This document shows, piece by piece, positions 11,204-23,786 of a stretch of 64,000 bases of DNA. A program made the translations under genes and the position numbers. Where the stretch lies: positions 43,604,664 to 43,668,663 of the forward strand of contig CM054177.1 of NCBI GenBank assembly GCA_028829895.1, in the 5' to 3' direction. This DNA is from Sinotaia quadrata (Eukaryota; Mollusca; Gastropoda; Architaenioglossa; Viviparidae). The notes beneath the pieces are model-generated. The model was not told the DNA's origin, did no database searches, and was given only the letters and a program-made list of their open reading frames with translations. How positions within the stretch are numbered: position 1 is the stretch's first letter; each line of letters opens with the position of its first letter.

Positions 11204-12340
11204 TAGAGATTCCTTTGGCTACGTCTTATTAAAGGACAATACGTGAATGAGCTGTGCAAAATCTATATCAGGGAAATCCCAGTAGCTTAACAATAATATT
11301 GTAGAGATTAGAATAAACTAGATCTATAGGAGTCTGAGGTATATTAAGAAATACTGATTATCTTCAAATTACTGAATTGCAATGTGTACCCCAAAACTAT
11401 GCCCATTAATAATAATTACCCAGTATAGCTGAAAAGTTTACAAATCCAGATTCAAAGCTGCACAACAATTAAAAACTCTCTTTCAGATCTGTTGGCATCA
11501 TATAACACAATCTAATACCGTTCATTTTCTATGTAATGATTTCGAAAAGGAACTAAATACAATATAAAAGAACAAAGACACAAATCTAAAAGCTTGGTAA
11601 GCTGTATATAAGAAAAAGAAATCAATGAACAACACTTATGAGTTAGTCGATAGCTTGACAGTATTTCCTCGAGTGTTCCGTGTCATCCTCTACACACAAG
11701 AATAAGTTCCGACCTAGCCTGGCAGACAGTATCTTAAGCAGCATTTCCTGTCACTGACTGATAGCCAAACGCACTATGAATAAAAGATATGTTATGATTT
11801 GTACTCGACTATGTTAGTAAACAACAACATGTGCTACTGCATCAATTATAGCAAAACAATATCCAGCATATGTCACTGTTCACTCTTAATAACTACTCAT
11901 TAAGATTTCTAAAACTTAAGTGATATCTTTCATTGTATGTGACCTGTATAATGTATTTAAAAATAGAAATGTGATGATTTCTTTTATCTTGTACTATATT
12001 TCTGTCAATCGTCTTTCTAAATGTGTAATTTTAAAATTATTATTTGCAGCTGACATAGAGTCCTCGTTTTGTTATTAATTATTAATGTATTTTTGCATGA
12101 CATTTGACTCCTGTCCTTTCACGAGTGTGCAATAATTATTCAGTTGATGCTTGTCTGTGTATACCAGAGAATTGTGTGAATGTAGAGGATGTGAAAAAAA
12201 ACACCCATAGGTAATGCAGGTCTATTAATAATTTTTTTATTTGCTGAGTATTTTAGTCACCATGATTTTCAGTCTCATAAATGCATTCAATGAATCATGT
12301 TGTCCACCACTCTTCTCAATGTTCCATTTGGCATTTCAAT
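11201..12340. other. AT-rich spacer, nothing recognised
   Basis: No open frame of note and no tandem repeat over more than 1.1 kb. Confidence 0.45.
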
Positions 12341-12410
12341 AATAATAATAATATAAATAAATTCCATTTGGTATTTCATTATTAGTATCATTATTATTAT
12401 TATTATTTTA
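12341..12410. repeat. (AAT)n / (ATT)n low-complexity pair
   Basis: AATAATAATAAT at about 12341 is followed within 40 bp by ATTATTATTATTATT. A CATTTGGCATTTCA/CATTTGGTATTTCA word is repeated around them. Confidence 0.8.
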
Positions 12411-12576
12411 GTAAAGTGTGCATGCATTTAATGATTTATATGGGTTACGTTTCTCTTTTTAATATCCTGAACTTCAAGTACGCCACAACTAAACTTCTAT
12501 GAAGTTAAAAATGTTCTTGTCTCGCTAATTAAATTAGTATGTCATTAATTATATCATATCTTTGCTTGAAAACTAT

Positions 12577-12680
12577 CATTATATTCACGCTACTTAGAGT
12601 ATTTAACTATGAGCCATCAATGTGTTGTCATTATATTCACGGTACTTAGAGTATTTAACTATGAGCCATCAATGTGTCCC
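12577..12680. repeat. 52-bp direct duplication, two copies
   Basis: CATTATATTCACGCTACTTA at 12577 recurs at 12629 as CATTATATTCACGGTACTTA, with the following 30 bases identical. Confidence 0.9.
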
Positions 12681-13379
12681 TCATCAGTATCTATGTTGAT
12701 AGTTGAAGCAATCAGTTAATTCAAACTTTATTGACAAATTGACCATTCAGATGGCAATGACTATTTTTGCCAATTTTTCATTGCAGTTTTGATCGACTAG
12801 GAAAATTTACCACCTTTTCCCACTCTGATACAGTTATATATATAGTGAAGAATCTTGAGAAAGATAATGATGTTCCTAAATCCATTTACATTTTAACAGT
12901 TAATAATTTGCAGCATAAATTCAAACTGCATTTAAAATGCAACTATGAGTCAACATCGACTTTACCGTTATAAAATCTACAGTCTGTTTTGTTTTGTTTT
13001 TAGTGTATGTACTACAAGAACTTCATTCAAACACTATTACGGAACCAGAAATAGTCATCTACATTTATCTGAGTCCTTGTTCATTCTGTATACTATCTGT
13101 TTTAAATAAATGCAAGCATATAACGGCTGGTAACTGTTGATTCAGACACGTCTACTACTTGTTTACTTTGTCTCAGATTACTTTCAGTCGCGTCCTTTAT
13201 GACAACGGCTTTGTGACAACGGCTCATTCATCGGCTGCAAGAAGCAAAAGCAATGACCGTGGCAAACAATGCCCCCATTCAGAGTAAACTGCATTCATTC
13301 CACCATACATTTACCCAATGCAATTCTAAATAGTGACTGAAACACGAGAAACTGTCGCACACTTACAATTAGTACGAAT
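12681..13379. other. Spacer, nothing recognised
   Basis: A 68-codon open stretch at 12767-12973 has no family resemblance. The word GACAACGGCT is doubled near 13201-13222. Confidence 0.4.
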
Positions 13380-13419
13380 GATGGATGGATGGATGGATGG
13401 ATGGATGGATGGATGGATA
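13380..13419. repeat. (GGAT)n microsatellite
   Basis: About ten GGAT units. Confidence 0.95.
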
Positions 13420-14976
13420 CGACAGAAAGATGGATAAACACACCTCTAGAAAGATCATTAGTTAAAGACGAATGAACGGATTGGCGTTGATGTTCTATAA
13501 ATTAGGAGTAAATATCGAATTCCATTTCCATAGCCAATTGGTAAATAGCTTAAAGGAGGTCGTCATTCCTAATGTGTACTAATATTGATGTCCGGGTTTT
13601 ACTATCCAATCGGGACACATCGGACTGGACCTATCTGCCCGCGCAGGGACACTTAGCTCTGATTGGACTTGCATACATCTTTTCACAATATCGTAACAAA
13701 GTTTGCACGAAAGTTAATACTCGCCCTTCGAAAGTTGAAAGGAGTGCTTTTAAGGTTTAACCGAGTGCAAGCTCTCTGATCCCTTAATAATAATTTAATT
13801 TATAGAAAAGGGGTTATATCCACGGCCAAAGGCATTCTATCTGTCTTGAATGGCAGCCTACGTACATACCTAAGCATTTACCAAGTAGATCAAATGTAGC
13901 GGTAAGAGGGTAATTCACTGAGCAAATGGTTTTAAATGCAAACTATTCCATGCCCTGTTACAATGTATATGCCGAAAAAAACAATATTCTTGATAAGATC
14001 TTAATCTCTTATCTCCTCTCTTCATACATACTGCCAAGGCAATATACATTTATTATGGCAACACCGTAATTGTATAAATTAATAACTAAAAGATATTTAC
14101 ATTCATAATAATGGAAATTCATCGACGAAAGCAATTCAAAACTGAAATATTTCTTTTAATAAATCAAACTGGACATGATTCTATCGACAATCAGTCTCAG
14201 AACAATGATATTAATAAGCCATAAAATGTACACTGCGTGCAAGATACACATCAGAGAATACGTACATATATCAAAATAACCCGACATATAGTCAATAAAA
14301 ATAAGATCGATCAACAACAGATTTCGAGCCCAGGTGCGAGCCAAATTTCTGGACACAGGGAGACTATTCTAAATGTAGTTTCGTCTGTCAAGCCCCACTA
14401 AGAGATCGACAAATGCTGACGAAGCCAATAGGGAAGCAACAAAGTGCAAAACTAAACAGGGCGATTTCTAACTGGAGAAGAAATCCAAGTTACTCGAATT
14501 CCATTCCGAAACATCAAAATAAAGCCAGAAACAAAGACTGCTCTATTCAATATTCCGTCATTGAGCAAAGATCTGCTTAGCGAGCAGACCCTTTCTTTTA
14601 TTAATAAATAATAGAAAAACTACATAAAAACCCAAGATGATTGCCTTTATGAAAGTTCATTATCCCTTTATTATTCGTGGAGTGGAGAGCTTACAACTCT
14701 CGCACTTCAATGAGAGTAATTAACATTACTCGTGAGGGAGAATAGATTTACTTGAAAAGCACTCGGTGTTAAGATTTGAACTCTTTGTCTATGTTGGACT
14801 GGTTATGTTGCTAGGGACCTAGACTAAAGGAAAGCGTAGCAATCTCAGGCATCCTTCACGTCTCATTGCCTTTCTCTCCATTAGTAACGTTACTTACAGC
14901 TTCAAGCAATTTTCGTGCGTTGCTGAAATGACAATTGAGTACAAGTGTAAGCTCGTAAACGTAAGTGTTTTCCTGC

Positions 14977-14981
<5 letters not shown>
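13420..14981. other. Spacer, nothing recognised
   Basis: Mixed-composition DNA. A slightly GC-richer patch at 13540-13760 has a 62-codon open stretch with no motif. Short non-coding patches at 14380-14480 and 14690-14900 show no repeat structure. Confidence 0.4.
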
Positions 14982-15038
<57 letters not shown>

Positions 15039-15048
15039 TTTGTGTGTA
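14982..15048. repeat. (GT)n microsatellite
   Basis: About 26 GT units followed by GTTTGTTTGTGTGTATG. Confidence 0.95.
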
Positions 15049-15549
15049 TGCGCTTGCTTGCACGATTCTGAGTGTTTAGTAAGTGAATGCGAAAGCTGAA
15101 GGAGATAGTTAACAGATAGTTAACAGGATAGAAAACAGACAGAAAGATAAAAAAAGGAAAAAAAAGAAGAGAAAGTTCTGCAACTATTAGCTTTGAGAAA
15201 CAGAAATCATTTAGTAGAATATGTAGGGTAGAATCACTTGGTCGAAAGTAGGTTGTCAAATAACAACAACAAAATCGAACCAGTCAATGAGTATGATGGC
15301 AAATTTGCATTATGAATATAGTTCATTATACTTGTTAAAGCTATTGTGCAAATAAACAAAAAGATGTAGAGGTAACACTCTAATTGTGCACATTATGCTC
15401 GATGCAACAATTAACAAAAATAAATATATCTTTATAAGTATTAAGTACTTATGTCAGCGAAATATAAATGAAACGCAAAAGGAACAATTAATATTTAAAA
15501 ATAAATACTAAACATACAACTAATTTTATTTTTTACGCATGCTTTCACT
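15049..15549. other. AT-rich spacer, nothing recognised
   Basis: A purine-rich patch at 15130-15175 is the only feature. Confidence 0.4.
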
Positions 15550-15572
15550 TACACACACACACACACACACAC
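15550..15572. repeat. (CA)n microsatellite
   Basis: About 11 CA units. Confidence 0.9.
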
Positions 15573-16116
15573 AAACACATATCAATATCAACAACTTAAA
15601 TCGCATTAAACATGCTAACCATCTCATTGACACGGGCCCAGCAACCGAAACCAAGTTTTGGGCAAATGTCTATGATCGCTGGAACCATAAACATACCCAA
15701 AGAGCAATCTACAGAATTAAGCGTTCGTAACACTTATCCTTCAGGGATCTCTCATAACTATAGCACTTGCACATTGCATTAGTGACCTCCTTCTGACTCT
15801 AGAAACCCTTATGTCCACAAGTTATATTGCTATTAGACATGGCCAGGGGAAGGAAAATAATGTGTGCCATAAACCCACTGAAAATCATTTATATTGTTGT
15901 TCATTAGAAAATCAGATACTGTTTACTTATTCAATATTCATTATTCTGATAATGAAAACAATGCACAGATAAGCTTTGCTGATCAGCACTCGCCATTCTC
16001 TCTCCCAAAACAATTTAACTTTGCAGGGTTTTCATAACTTTTGACGAATGCAATTTAACTTTGCACGGTTTTCATCAATTTTGGCTTCTGCTGTCGAGAA
16101 TTTAGCAGCTCTTCAA

Positions 16117-16117
<1 letters not shown>
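15573..16117. other. Spacer with a 40-bp duplication at 16011-16085
   Basis: CAATTTAACTTTGCA occurs at 16011 and 16051, each followed by a GGTTTTCAT segment, giving two diverged 40-bp copies. No gene is seen. Confidence 0.6.

Positions 16118-16163
<46 letters not shown>
16118..16163. repeat. (CT)n microsatellite
   Basis: About 22 uninterrupted CT units. Confidence 0.95.
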
Positions 16164-16166
<3 letters not shown>

Positions 16167-16221
16167 TTCTCAAACCAACAATTTTTCCAACAGAAGACAA
16201 AGGGAGTTATACCAATAACAG

Positions 16222-16345
16222 TTTCAATGTGGTAAGGCAGAGTGGGGCACTCTCATGTAACTCATGTGGCTCGGGTTCGATACCCACTTGGGATGATAAT
16301 TCGCAGGTAATTCTTGATTGCTAAATAACGCAATGCTGTGTCATG
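16222..16345 (+). mobile_element. tRNA-derived SINE or tRNA pseudogene (candidate)
   Basis: A near-consensus RNA polymerase III A box (AGGCAGAGTGG at 16235-16245; consensus TRGCNNAGYGG) lies 39 bp upstream of a perfect B box (GGTTCGATACC at 16274-16284). This is the spacing seen inside tRNA genes. Sequence between them (CTCATGTAA..CATGTGGCTC) is compatible with a degenerate anticodon arm, but I could not draw a complete cloverleaf, so a functional tRNA is unlikely. The following ~60 bp would be the tRNA-unrelated SINE body; its 3' end is unclear and merges with a small repeat. A single copy cannot separate SINE from tRNA pseudogene. Confidence 0.5.
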
Positions 16346-16450
16346 GAATCTACTCCAGTCGATGGGGAAATAGATGGAATAGATTTTCTCCAGTCAACAG
16401 GACGATAGAATAGAATCTACTCCAGTCGATGTGGCGATAGAAAGAATTCC
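16341..16450. repeat. Three diverged copies of a ~45-bp repeat
   Basis: The words GGAATCTACTCCAGTCGATG, GATTTTCTCCAGTCAACAGG and AGAATCTACTCCAGTCGATG recur with spacing of about 45-48 bp, each followed by a GATAGAA-type word. They begin just after the tRNA-like segment. Confidence 0.75.
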
Positions 16451-16908
16451 GTAACTTCCCAGGTGTGTGCACATTTTAAGATCCCATGTAGGAATAACAA
16501 TACCTTTGTTATTTGAGATGGAAAATTGACAATCAAAATATCCACCCATACATCCACTCTAACTTCCACTCTCCCTCTCCCACCGTATCGTCTCTCCCAA
16601 CAAACTCATAACTAGAAACATATCTGCACACGTTTATTATTTCATTCTTAGAGAGTATCTCCATGTTCTCAGCTCTACATCAAATACAGATTTTAGTAAT
16701 AAAGACATACCCAACAGTCCCCAAGGACATAATCAGTGTTTTGTTCTTGTGTTTGTCCTGTACATTATTACAAATGTCTTGATTAAACTAAGCTAAAGTC
16801 AGCTTCCATTATTTTCATGTTGGGAATATAATTAAGCATACATAGTTGTGGGCGATATTTTTATTGTTAATGACTATCTTAACAGCCTATGTACTACTGT
16901 TTCACTGG
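16451..16908. other. Spacer, nothing recognised
   Basis: Non-repetitive AT-rich DNA. A C/T-rich patch lies at 16550-16600. Confidence 0.4.
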
Positions 16909-17383
16909 CATTTAAACGATCAACAGTACCTTGTGGACATTTAATGATCAACAGTAAGCATGACCACAATACCTTGTGGACATTTAAACGATCAACAGTA
17001 AGCATGACCACAATACCTTGTGGACATTTAACGATCAACAGTAAGCATGACCACAATACCTTGTGGACATTTAACGATCAACAGTAAGCATGACCACAAT
17101 ACCTTGTGGACATTTAACGATCAACAGTAAGCATGACCACAATACCTTGTGGACATTTAACGATCAACAGTAAGCATGACCACAATACCTTGTGGACATT
17201 TAACGATCAACAGTAAGCATGACCACAATACCTTGTGGACATTTAATGATCAACAGTAAGCATGACCACAATACCTTGTGGACATTTAATGATCAACAGT
17301 AAGCATGACCACAATACCTTGTGGACATTTAATGATCAACAGTAAGCATGACCTCAATACCTTGTGGACATTTAATGATCACA
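16909..17383. repeat. 43-bp minisatellite, about 11 copies
   Basis: The unit starts CATTTAACGATCAACAGTAA and ends CTTGTGGA. Starts fall at about 16909, 16939, 16981, 17025, 17068, 17111 and so on to about 17370. The first unit is shortened to 30 bp by loss of the GCATGACCACAA part. Variants are patterned: ACGATC in central units, ATGATC in the last four, and an extra A in units 1 and 3. Frames of 60-79 codons on both strands derive from the repeat. Confidence 0.96.
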
Positions 17384-18208
17384 GATGCACAACTGTGCGC
17401 GCACGCACACAAATATCAAGTGACAGTCTACTTTTTTCAATTTTGGAGTGTCATGCTATGTTACAATGAGGCAGGTAAAATCCAACTGCTTAGATATCAG
17501 TGGACTGAAAGTGGTACCTGCTATAATGTCTATACGTCATCAGTGTCTTCATGCAATGGCTCATCAGCCTGTTTGTCACATCAAAATAGTCAAGACAGGA
17601 AGTGAACATTTTAAGCACTTGCAAATCATTACCTAATTATCCTAATACTTATTGGTCTCTACTTTCGTAGCATCAGCGCATCACATTCGACCTTGAGATT
17701 TGTCCTTCACCTTTCGCCTTTTCGCGCGCTATCATCGGCCACCATTCGCAGAGCATTATGCCTTTCGTCATTTTAACGGGTTAGATTATCTGCGTTATCT
17801 ACGAATGCCCTGGTTCCATTCCCATTATCAGACTGGTTGCCATTTTATTTGTCTGTCTGCCCTGCTTCCACCCGCATCCACCTCCACGCCCGCCCGCTTT
17901 TGGTCTTGACATTGTAAACTTATACCGAAAGTTAATGGTAGCGTCTAAGCATACCGAACTATTCTGGTCTTCACATTTAAATCTTAATGATACAAACATT
18001 GAACTAAGACAATGAAATAGTTACAAATGCTTACGTATTGACTTAAATATTATATCTTTACACAATACATCAGTATTTTATATATTAATATATCTTAAAG
18101 GTTATATTCATTTTGTTTCTGTAATCCCTATTAATAAAGCTTCCAATGAGTGAAAACTGATAGTAAGAGAATAAAAGTGTATTATATAAATCCAAGTGCA
18201 GTTCCATC
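17384..18208. other. Spacer; somewhat GC-richer block at 17660-17900
   Basis: The block contains C-rich sequence (CCACCCGCATCCACCTCCACGCCCGCCC near 17868-17895) and several CpGs. Overlapping open stretches at 17348-17605, 17448-17636 and 17700-17909 compete in different frames and none shows a motif. An exon cannot be excluded but is not supported. Confidence 0.35.
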
Positions 18209-18246
18209 TATCTATCTATCTATCTGTCTATCTGTATGTATGTATG
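18209..18246. repeat. (TATC)n / (TATG)n tetranucleotide tract
   Basis: About six TATC-type units pass into TATG units. Confidence 0.9.
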
Positions 18247-19327
18247 TCTACCTATGTCGGAAATAAAACAATCAACATCCCTGCACCGCCTATCGTTTCG
18301 TTCCGCAACACTTATTTGACGCCATCGCAAAATCTACTACATTTATTTTTGTCTGTTCACTTCGCCTGGTATCCGGTAAAATCTGCGATATTTTTAGTCT
18401 TGGGAGTTTGCAATTGCGAGGTCACATTGCCTATCACAATTTTTTTCTACAACTTCTTTCTACTCGGTCCGAATGCACTAAAATTGTGGATTCTTCCACA
18501 ACCAAGAGTTCTGAAACGTCTGTTTCCTGTGAACCGGAAGGACTCTGAGGTAGTGTCGCTTAATACAGGTTATCTGTTTGAATCGTACGTGTCTTTAGCA
18601 ATACATTCTACATAAATTCCACATTTACCTTGTAAAGATAAGCATGCAATGCAAGAAAAGACTAAAGTTACTTAAAAATTGTCCTATGGAATATTAGAAG
18701 GAAGTTGTCTTATAACATTGTCATTTTGTCCGTTCATTGATATAAAATTAGAATTCATCTTCAGACAGTATGTGATGAAATCATTCGCATTATGTATTTG
18801 TGATATAAAACTGATTTCACGAAAATGATAAGGTTAAAAAGTGACATGGCGTTCAATTAATGACATGTTAAATCATTTTGTCATAATAGCGCGGCTTGTT
18901 ACATGATTCTCATTAAAAAAAGGTCCTCTTATTTCTAGATTAGGGTGATAAATATGCTTGTTTAAATTCAAACAAATGATGTCTGGGGAGAAGGGGGACC
19001 TTTTTTAAAAAACAGTAGGAGTTCCTTACATTATAAATGACATTTTTGATGGTTTACAACTTAGAGACCTATGCAAAAAAAAAAAAAAAAGGCTAAGTAC
19101 TTAATCAAGATATGCTTTGCAGACATAAAATCTGAGCACGTGTGTGTTAGTGTGTAAGTGTACGAACATGATGTATACATATATGTGTGCATGTGTGGAT
19201 ATAATGTGTACAGTTAATAATGGGTAATGTGTGCGTGAGTGTGTGGTGACACGTATATGTGTGCGAGCCAGGCTTGACAGCATTCAAGAAGGACCTATGA
19301 TACCAATATAGAATTCACAAATCGGAA
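18247..19327. other. AT-rich spacer; uncharacterised open stretch to 18615
   Basis: A plus-strand frame at 18196-18615 (139 codons) begins inside the TATC tract and then shows hydrophobic patches. I recognise no domain, and its start is repeat-derived. An A-run of about 17 lies near 19075-19091. GT/TG-rich words at 19138-19265 do not form an array. Confidence 0.35.
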
Positions 19328-19328
19328 A

Positions 19329-19362
<34 letters not shown>

Positions 19363-19384
19363 ACTCACACACACACACACACAC
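19328..19384. repeat. (CT)n-(CA)n compound microsatellite
   Basis: CT units with one CC slip pass directly into CA units. Confidence 0.95.
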
Positions 19385-19878
19385 CATTTTCATTTCTTCT
19401 CATAGGCATGCTTTATTTATAAGTAAACTATCAATGGTCGTTTTATCGGTTTAATAAAAATATTACTATGCAATTATATTTTTCTTGATTTTCCTTTAAT
19501 TTTTCTAGGAATTTACAATACTGATGACGGAATGTATGGAGCAAAAAAAAAAAAAGACCCTGAAAAATAAATTTTAATAACATACTAGATGCCCTTTCAC
19601 TAAGAACTAAAAGTTTAAACCGTGCCAACTACCCAAGTATTTTCTTAATTGCATTTACAGTACAATATCAATCATGTCCATATTCCTGGACCTCAGCACA
19701 TTTCTCAGCAACTGCACCAAAACGCCATCCAGGACACGAAAGCAATCGAAGGGAGACAACAGCATAAAGTACCTATTCTGTTAGCATTATGGATCTTGGA
19801 ATAGAAGTTAACGTAAAAACTATGCTTTTCAAGGAACGCCATAAACAAGACGATGCGTTTTCCGGCACGTTACACAGC
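19385..19878. other. Spacer, nothing recognised
   Basis: Non-repetitive, with an A-run at about 19544-19555. No gene signal. Confidence 0.4.
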
Positions 19879-19945
<67 letters not shown>

Positions 19946-19966
19946 AAACACGCGCGCGCGCGCACG
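19879..19966. repeat. (CA)n ending in (CG)n
   Basis: About 30 CA units, two CAAACA interruptions and then CGCGCGCGCGCGCACG. Almost the whole 88 bp alternates purine and pyrimidine, so it is a second Z-DNA-prone tract. Confidence 0.95.
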
Positions 19967-20486
19967 AACCGGAATATAATTTTAAAAGAAACAAAACTAT
20001 AGAATAGTCGTTTTGGAGAAAGAAAAGAGAGATGCATAACTCTGAATAATATTGCCATGATAACTTATCCTATATAATGTTCATTTTATATAGCACCCAA
20101 CTGCAGTTCAATTCCATTAAATATTACTAATAGATATTATAACTTTAATTCGCAATTCAGGTACATAAATCACGAACAGTTTTAGTGCCCAAACCCCATG
20201 TTCATTAAGAAAACCATCTTATTCCTATAATATTATAATGCTGGCAAGTACAAAATACATTCAGTTAAAATGCTACTCTCAGTGCATTATTCGTCTGAAA
20301 TTGACAAAACAACATTAAAGTATGTTAACTATTCGACATTCGAGTATTTTTCCCTTCTCTTCAGTTGGACAAACCTTGAATTATTTTAATTCGGTTTTAT
20401 CTGATTTATCATTGTATAGGTATGACGTGCGCTCGCAAATTTATGAAGCTATAAATAGAATAATGTACATGCTATTCATTGGTAAC
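19967..20486. other. AT-rich spacer, nothing recognised
   Basis: No coding or repeat signal. Confidence 0.4.
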
Positions 20487-20700
20487 ACAAACAGGCATAC
20501 AATATAGTGCAAAAATATGACGCTACATACAATATAGTGCAAAATTAAGATGCTACAAACAATAATGTGCATACTACTGGTAACACAAACAGGCCTACAA
20601 TATAGTGCAAATGTATAACGCTACAAACATTAATGTGCATGTACTGGTAACACTGTCGTTGATATCACAAACAGGCCTACAATACAGTGCAATTCTGGGT
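20487..20700. repeat. Degenerate repeat built on ACAAACAGGC..TACAATATAGTGCAA
   Basis: CACAAACAGGC occurs at about 20487, 20586 and 20666. TACAATATAGTGCAA follows it and also appears alone at about 20526. The layout suggests a ~100-bp composite of shorter, diverged units. Confidence 0.75.
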
Positions 20701-21642
20701 ACCGCAATCACACTCTATAAACAATGTTTGGAATCATACGTATATTCATTCAGGTTTTACATCTTACTCTTAGCGAGGAAAAATAACGTCTGTATTAAGC
20801 GAAGATAACTCTTCTCCTTCCAGATATGTTCGCTTGTTTGTTTTGTATTTTTATTAATTAAAAAAATATACTTTATTTACCTGCTCGCATCGCGATATCT
20901 AATGTGTGTATGCTTCGGTCCATGATAGCGCTCACCAGATTTTGCTTAAAAATTTTGATTTTGACCAAAGTGATAATTTACATGCTATAACTATGGCGTA
21001 GACTTTTCTTTAACTCACATATATCACTCATTAACAGATTTCACCAGAACGGTTAACTGAGGGATTTTTCTATTGAGAAATAACTTACCCACCTCTTCTC
21101 ACCCTCCTCACACCTTACTCTAGCAGGCACTGCGAGACATAATTAGGCAAGAAGTGAACGTCTAGAATTCGTGTTGCAAGAATCTGCAAAGCAATGCCCG
21201 AGTAAGCTCTATTTTCAGCCCGAGACTGTTTTTCTGTCTCAAAATAAATAGGTATAACATTTTTTTTTAATTTAGAAGTCTAAAAAATTTTTAAAAGGAA
21301 GTTAGCGACCCCTAATTGCAGTACTCGAGGTGTAAACTCAGCCCCGGGCCTCTCCTAGCGGCTGGCTTTAAATCAGTTCAGCTTAGGTGTGCCTGCCGTG
21401 CTTGGAACAATGACAAAGAAATTGGTCTAAGAAAATCGTGATATTAAACTGTCGATGTCTGTTTTGGAATGTATATGAAAATCAAATTAGGTTTTAGATA
21501 TGTCTAAAATACACACAAATTGATTTTAACTGAGACGTTAGTTTAGTACCAACGTGACTTCGCGAATGTTTTGTATTTATAAACGAGTGGATATGTTCTA
21601 CTTATTTTTTTCTTATGTCGTCAAAAATGGATGGACCATTAA
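20701..21642. other. Spacer, nothing recognised
   Basis: No gene. A GC-richer patch at 21310-21410 (GCCCCGGGCC) is short and isolated. Confidence 0.4.
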
Positions 21643-21678
21643 ACGCACGCACGCACGCACGCATACACACACACACAA

Positions 21679-21709
<31 letters not shown>

Positions 21710-21726
21710 CACACGCGCACACACAA
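21643..21726. repeat. (CGCA)n / (CA)n microsatellite
   Basis: About five CGCA units followed by CA runs with single AA and CG interruptions. Confidence 0.95.
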
Positions 21727-21936
21727 TTATAATGAATTCCACTATATAGAGATAGTATTGTAATTACTTTTTAAAAAATAAAAAGAATGACTCATTATTT
21801 ATGCAGGATTATTTTAAACGAAAAGTCATATATAATTAGAATTAAAGACTGACCCCATAATAAGATGTTTGCTTCGCATATTATAATCTATTTTTGTAAT
21901 CACTTCTATGTACTCCTACTGAGTGGTGAGTGTATG

Positions 21937-22895
21937 CTTAAATTGCTATTAGAATTAAATGACTGCTTCAGTAAATTAAAGGTGTTTAAATTGCTATTAG
22001 GGTAAAATGACTACCTCAGTAAATACTGACTAGTGAGGGTGTGTTTAAATTGCTATTAGGGTTAAATGACTACCTCAGTAAATTAACGATACCTTTAAAT
22101 TGCTATTAGAGTTAAATGACTTCCTTAGTAAATTCCGACCGGTGAAGGTATGGTTAAATTGCTATTAGCATTAAATAATTACCTCAGTAAATACTGACCG
22201 GTGAAGGAAAGTTTAAATTGCTATTAGAGTTAAATGACTACCTCAGGAAAGGTATGCTTAAATTGCTATTAGCGTTAAATGAATACTCTAATTAAATACT
22301 GTTATAGGTTAATTAGTTTAATTAGTTTAGTACCTCACTAAGTAGTGACTGTTGAATGTATGTTTAAATTGCTATTAGAGTTAAATTACTACCTCAGTAA
22401 ATACTGTTATAGGTTTAAATTGCTATTAGAGTTAAATGACTACCTTAGTAAATACTGTTATAGGTTTAAATTGCTATAAGAGTTAAATGACTACCTCAGT
22501 AAGAACTCTTATAGGTTTAAATTGCTATAAGGGTTAAATGACTACCTCAGTAAATACTGTTATAGGTTTAAATTGCTATAAGGGTTAAATGGCTAGCTCA
22601 GTAAATACTGTTATAGGTTTAAATTGCTATAAGGGTTAAATGGCTACCTCAGTAAATACTGTTATAGGTTTAAATTGCTATAAGGGTTAAATGGCTAGCT
22701 CAATAAATACCGGCTGGTGAAGGTATGTTTAAAGTGCAATTAAGTTTAAATGACTACGTCAGTAAATACTGATGTTGGGGGGAGGGGCTGTTTAAATTGC
22801 TGTAGAGTTAAATGATTAACTCACTAACTATTGACTGGTGGTATGTTTAAATTGCTATTAGGGCTAAATGACTATCTCACTAAATACTGTTATAT
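21937..22895. repeat. 51-bp AT-rich minisatellite, about 18 copies, graded divergence
   Basis: The core TTTAAATTGCTATTAGAGTT is followed by AAATGACTACCTCAGTAAAT. Central units (about 22370-22700) keep a 51-bp period joined by ACTGTTATAGG and differ at one to three bases. Both flanks have longer, more diverged units joined by ACTGACCGGTGAAGG-type linkers. The pattern fits an old array whose centre was re-amplified from a unit with the ACTGTTATAGG linker. Confidence 0.95.
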
Positions 22896-23307
22896 TAAAA
22901 TCATGTATGTCTATCTCCTTAAATTAAAAATACATTACGGAATACCTAAACTACAGTACACTTGCGATTAACAAATGGACTAAACAGCAATTAAGAAATA
23001 ATAAATTTAATTGTTCTTTCTAATGACAGAAGCCTCGTGAAAGGCAAGCTTACATGTGGAACATAGTTGTAATTAAAAGGACAATTAGAACCGTAAATTA
23101 ATGACTAAGTATAAGGATTCTCTTTTGTGTTTTGCCACTTCTGCCAATAATTTCGTAATCTCTTTTAAGTCCGCTTGGCTACCCAAAATTTCCTACTCGC
23201 TTTTTGGTCTTACTTCTGATTAGAAATTTTTGATCAATTCAATTAAATAACAGTTAACTTTACGATTCTGAAGGTCTCGGCATTCATTGTTTGCGTCGTC
23301 CCGGGTT
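22896..23307. other. Spacer, nothing recognised
   Basis: Non-repetitive AT-rich sequence between two arrays. Confidence 0.4.
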
Positions 23308-23682
23308 TACATAGGTTTCTCTCACTGCACAAGGGTCTTGAATCTTGTCTCAGTCCGTCACATAGGTTCTCTCACTGCACAAGGGTCTTGAATCTTGTCT
23401 CAGTTCTTCACATAGGTTCTCTCATTGCACAAGGGTCTTGAATCTTGTCTCAGTTCTTCACATAGGTTCTCTCACTGCACAAGGGTCTTGAATCTTGTCT
23501 CAGTCCGTCACATAGGTTTCTCTCACTGCACAAGGGTCTTGAATCTTGTCTCAGTCCATCACATAGGTTCTCTCACTGCACAAGGGTCTTGAATCTTGTC
23601 TCAGTTCTTCACATAGGTTCTCTCACTGCACAGTGGGTCTTGAATCTTGTCTCAGTCCTTCACATAGGTTTCTCTCACTAGA
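23308..23682. repeat. 50-bp minisatellite, about 7.5 copies
   Basis: CACATAGGTTCTCTCACTGC plus ACAAGGGTCTTGAATCTTGT recurs every 50-51 bp. Variation is limited to TCCG/TTCT/TCCA before CACATAG and one extra T in some units. Confidence 0.96.
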
Positions 23683-23786
23683 ATCACTATTCGGCTATCT
23701 CAGTTTAGTATTGGAAACCTAAGCGGTCCCCTTCCTGCTAATCTCGAACAGAACTTAACTCTTTAAAGTAGTTACTTTTCTTTGGT

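Noticed and set aside
18196..18615. 139-codon hydrophobic frame
   Set aside because: It starts inside a TATC tract and shows no known family; the open length is unremarkable for the window.
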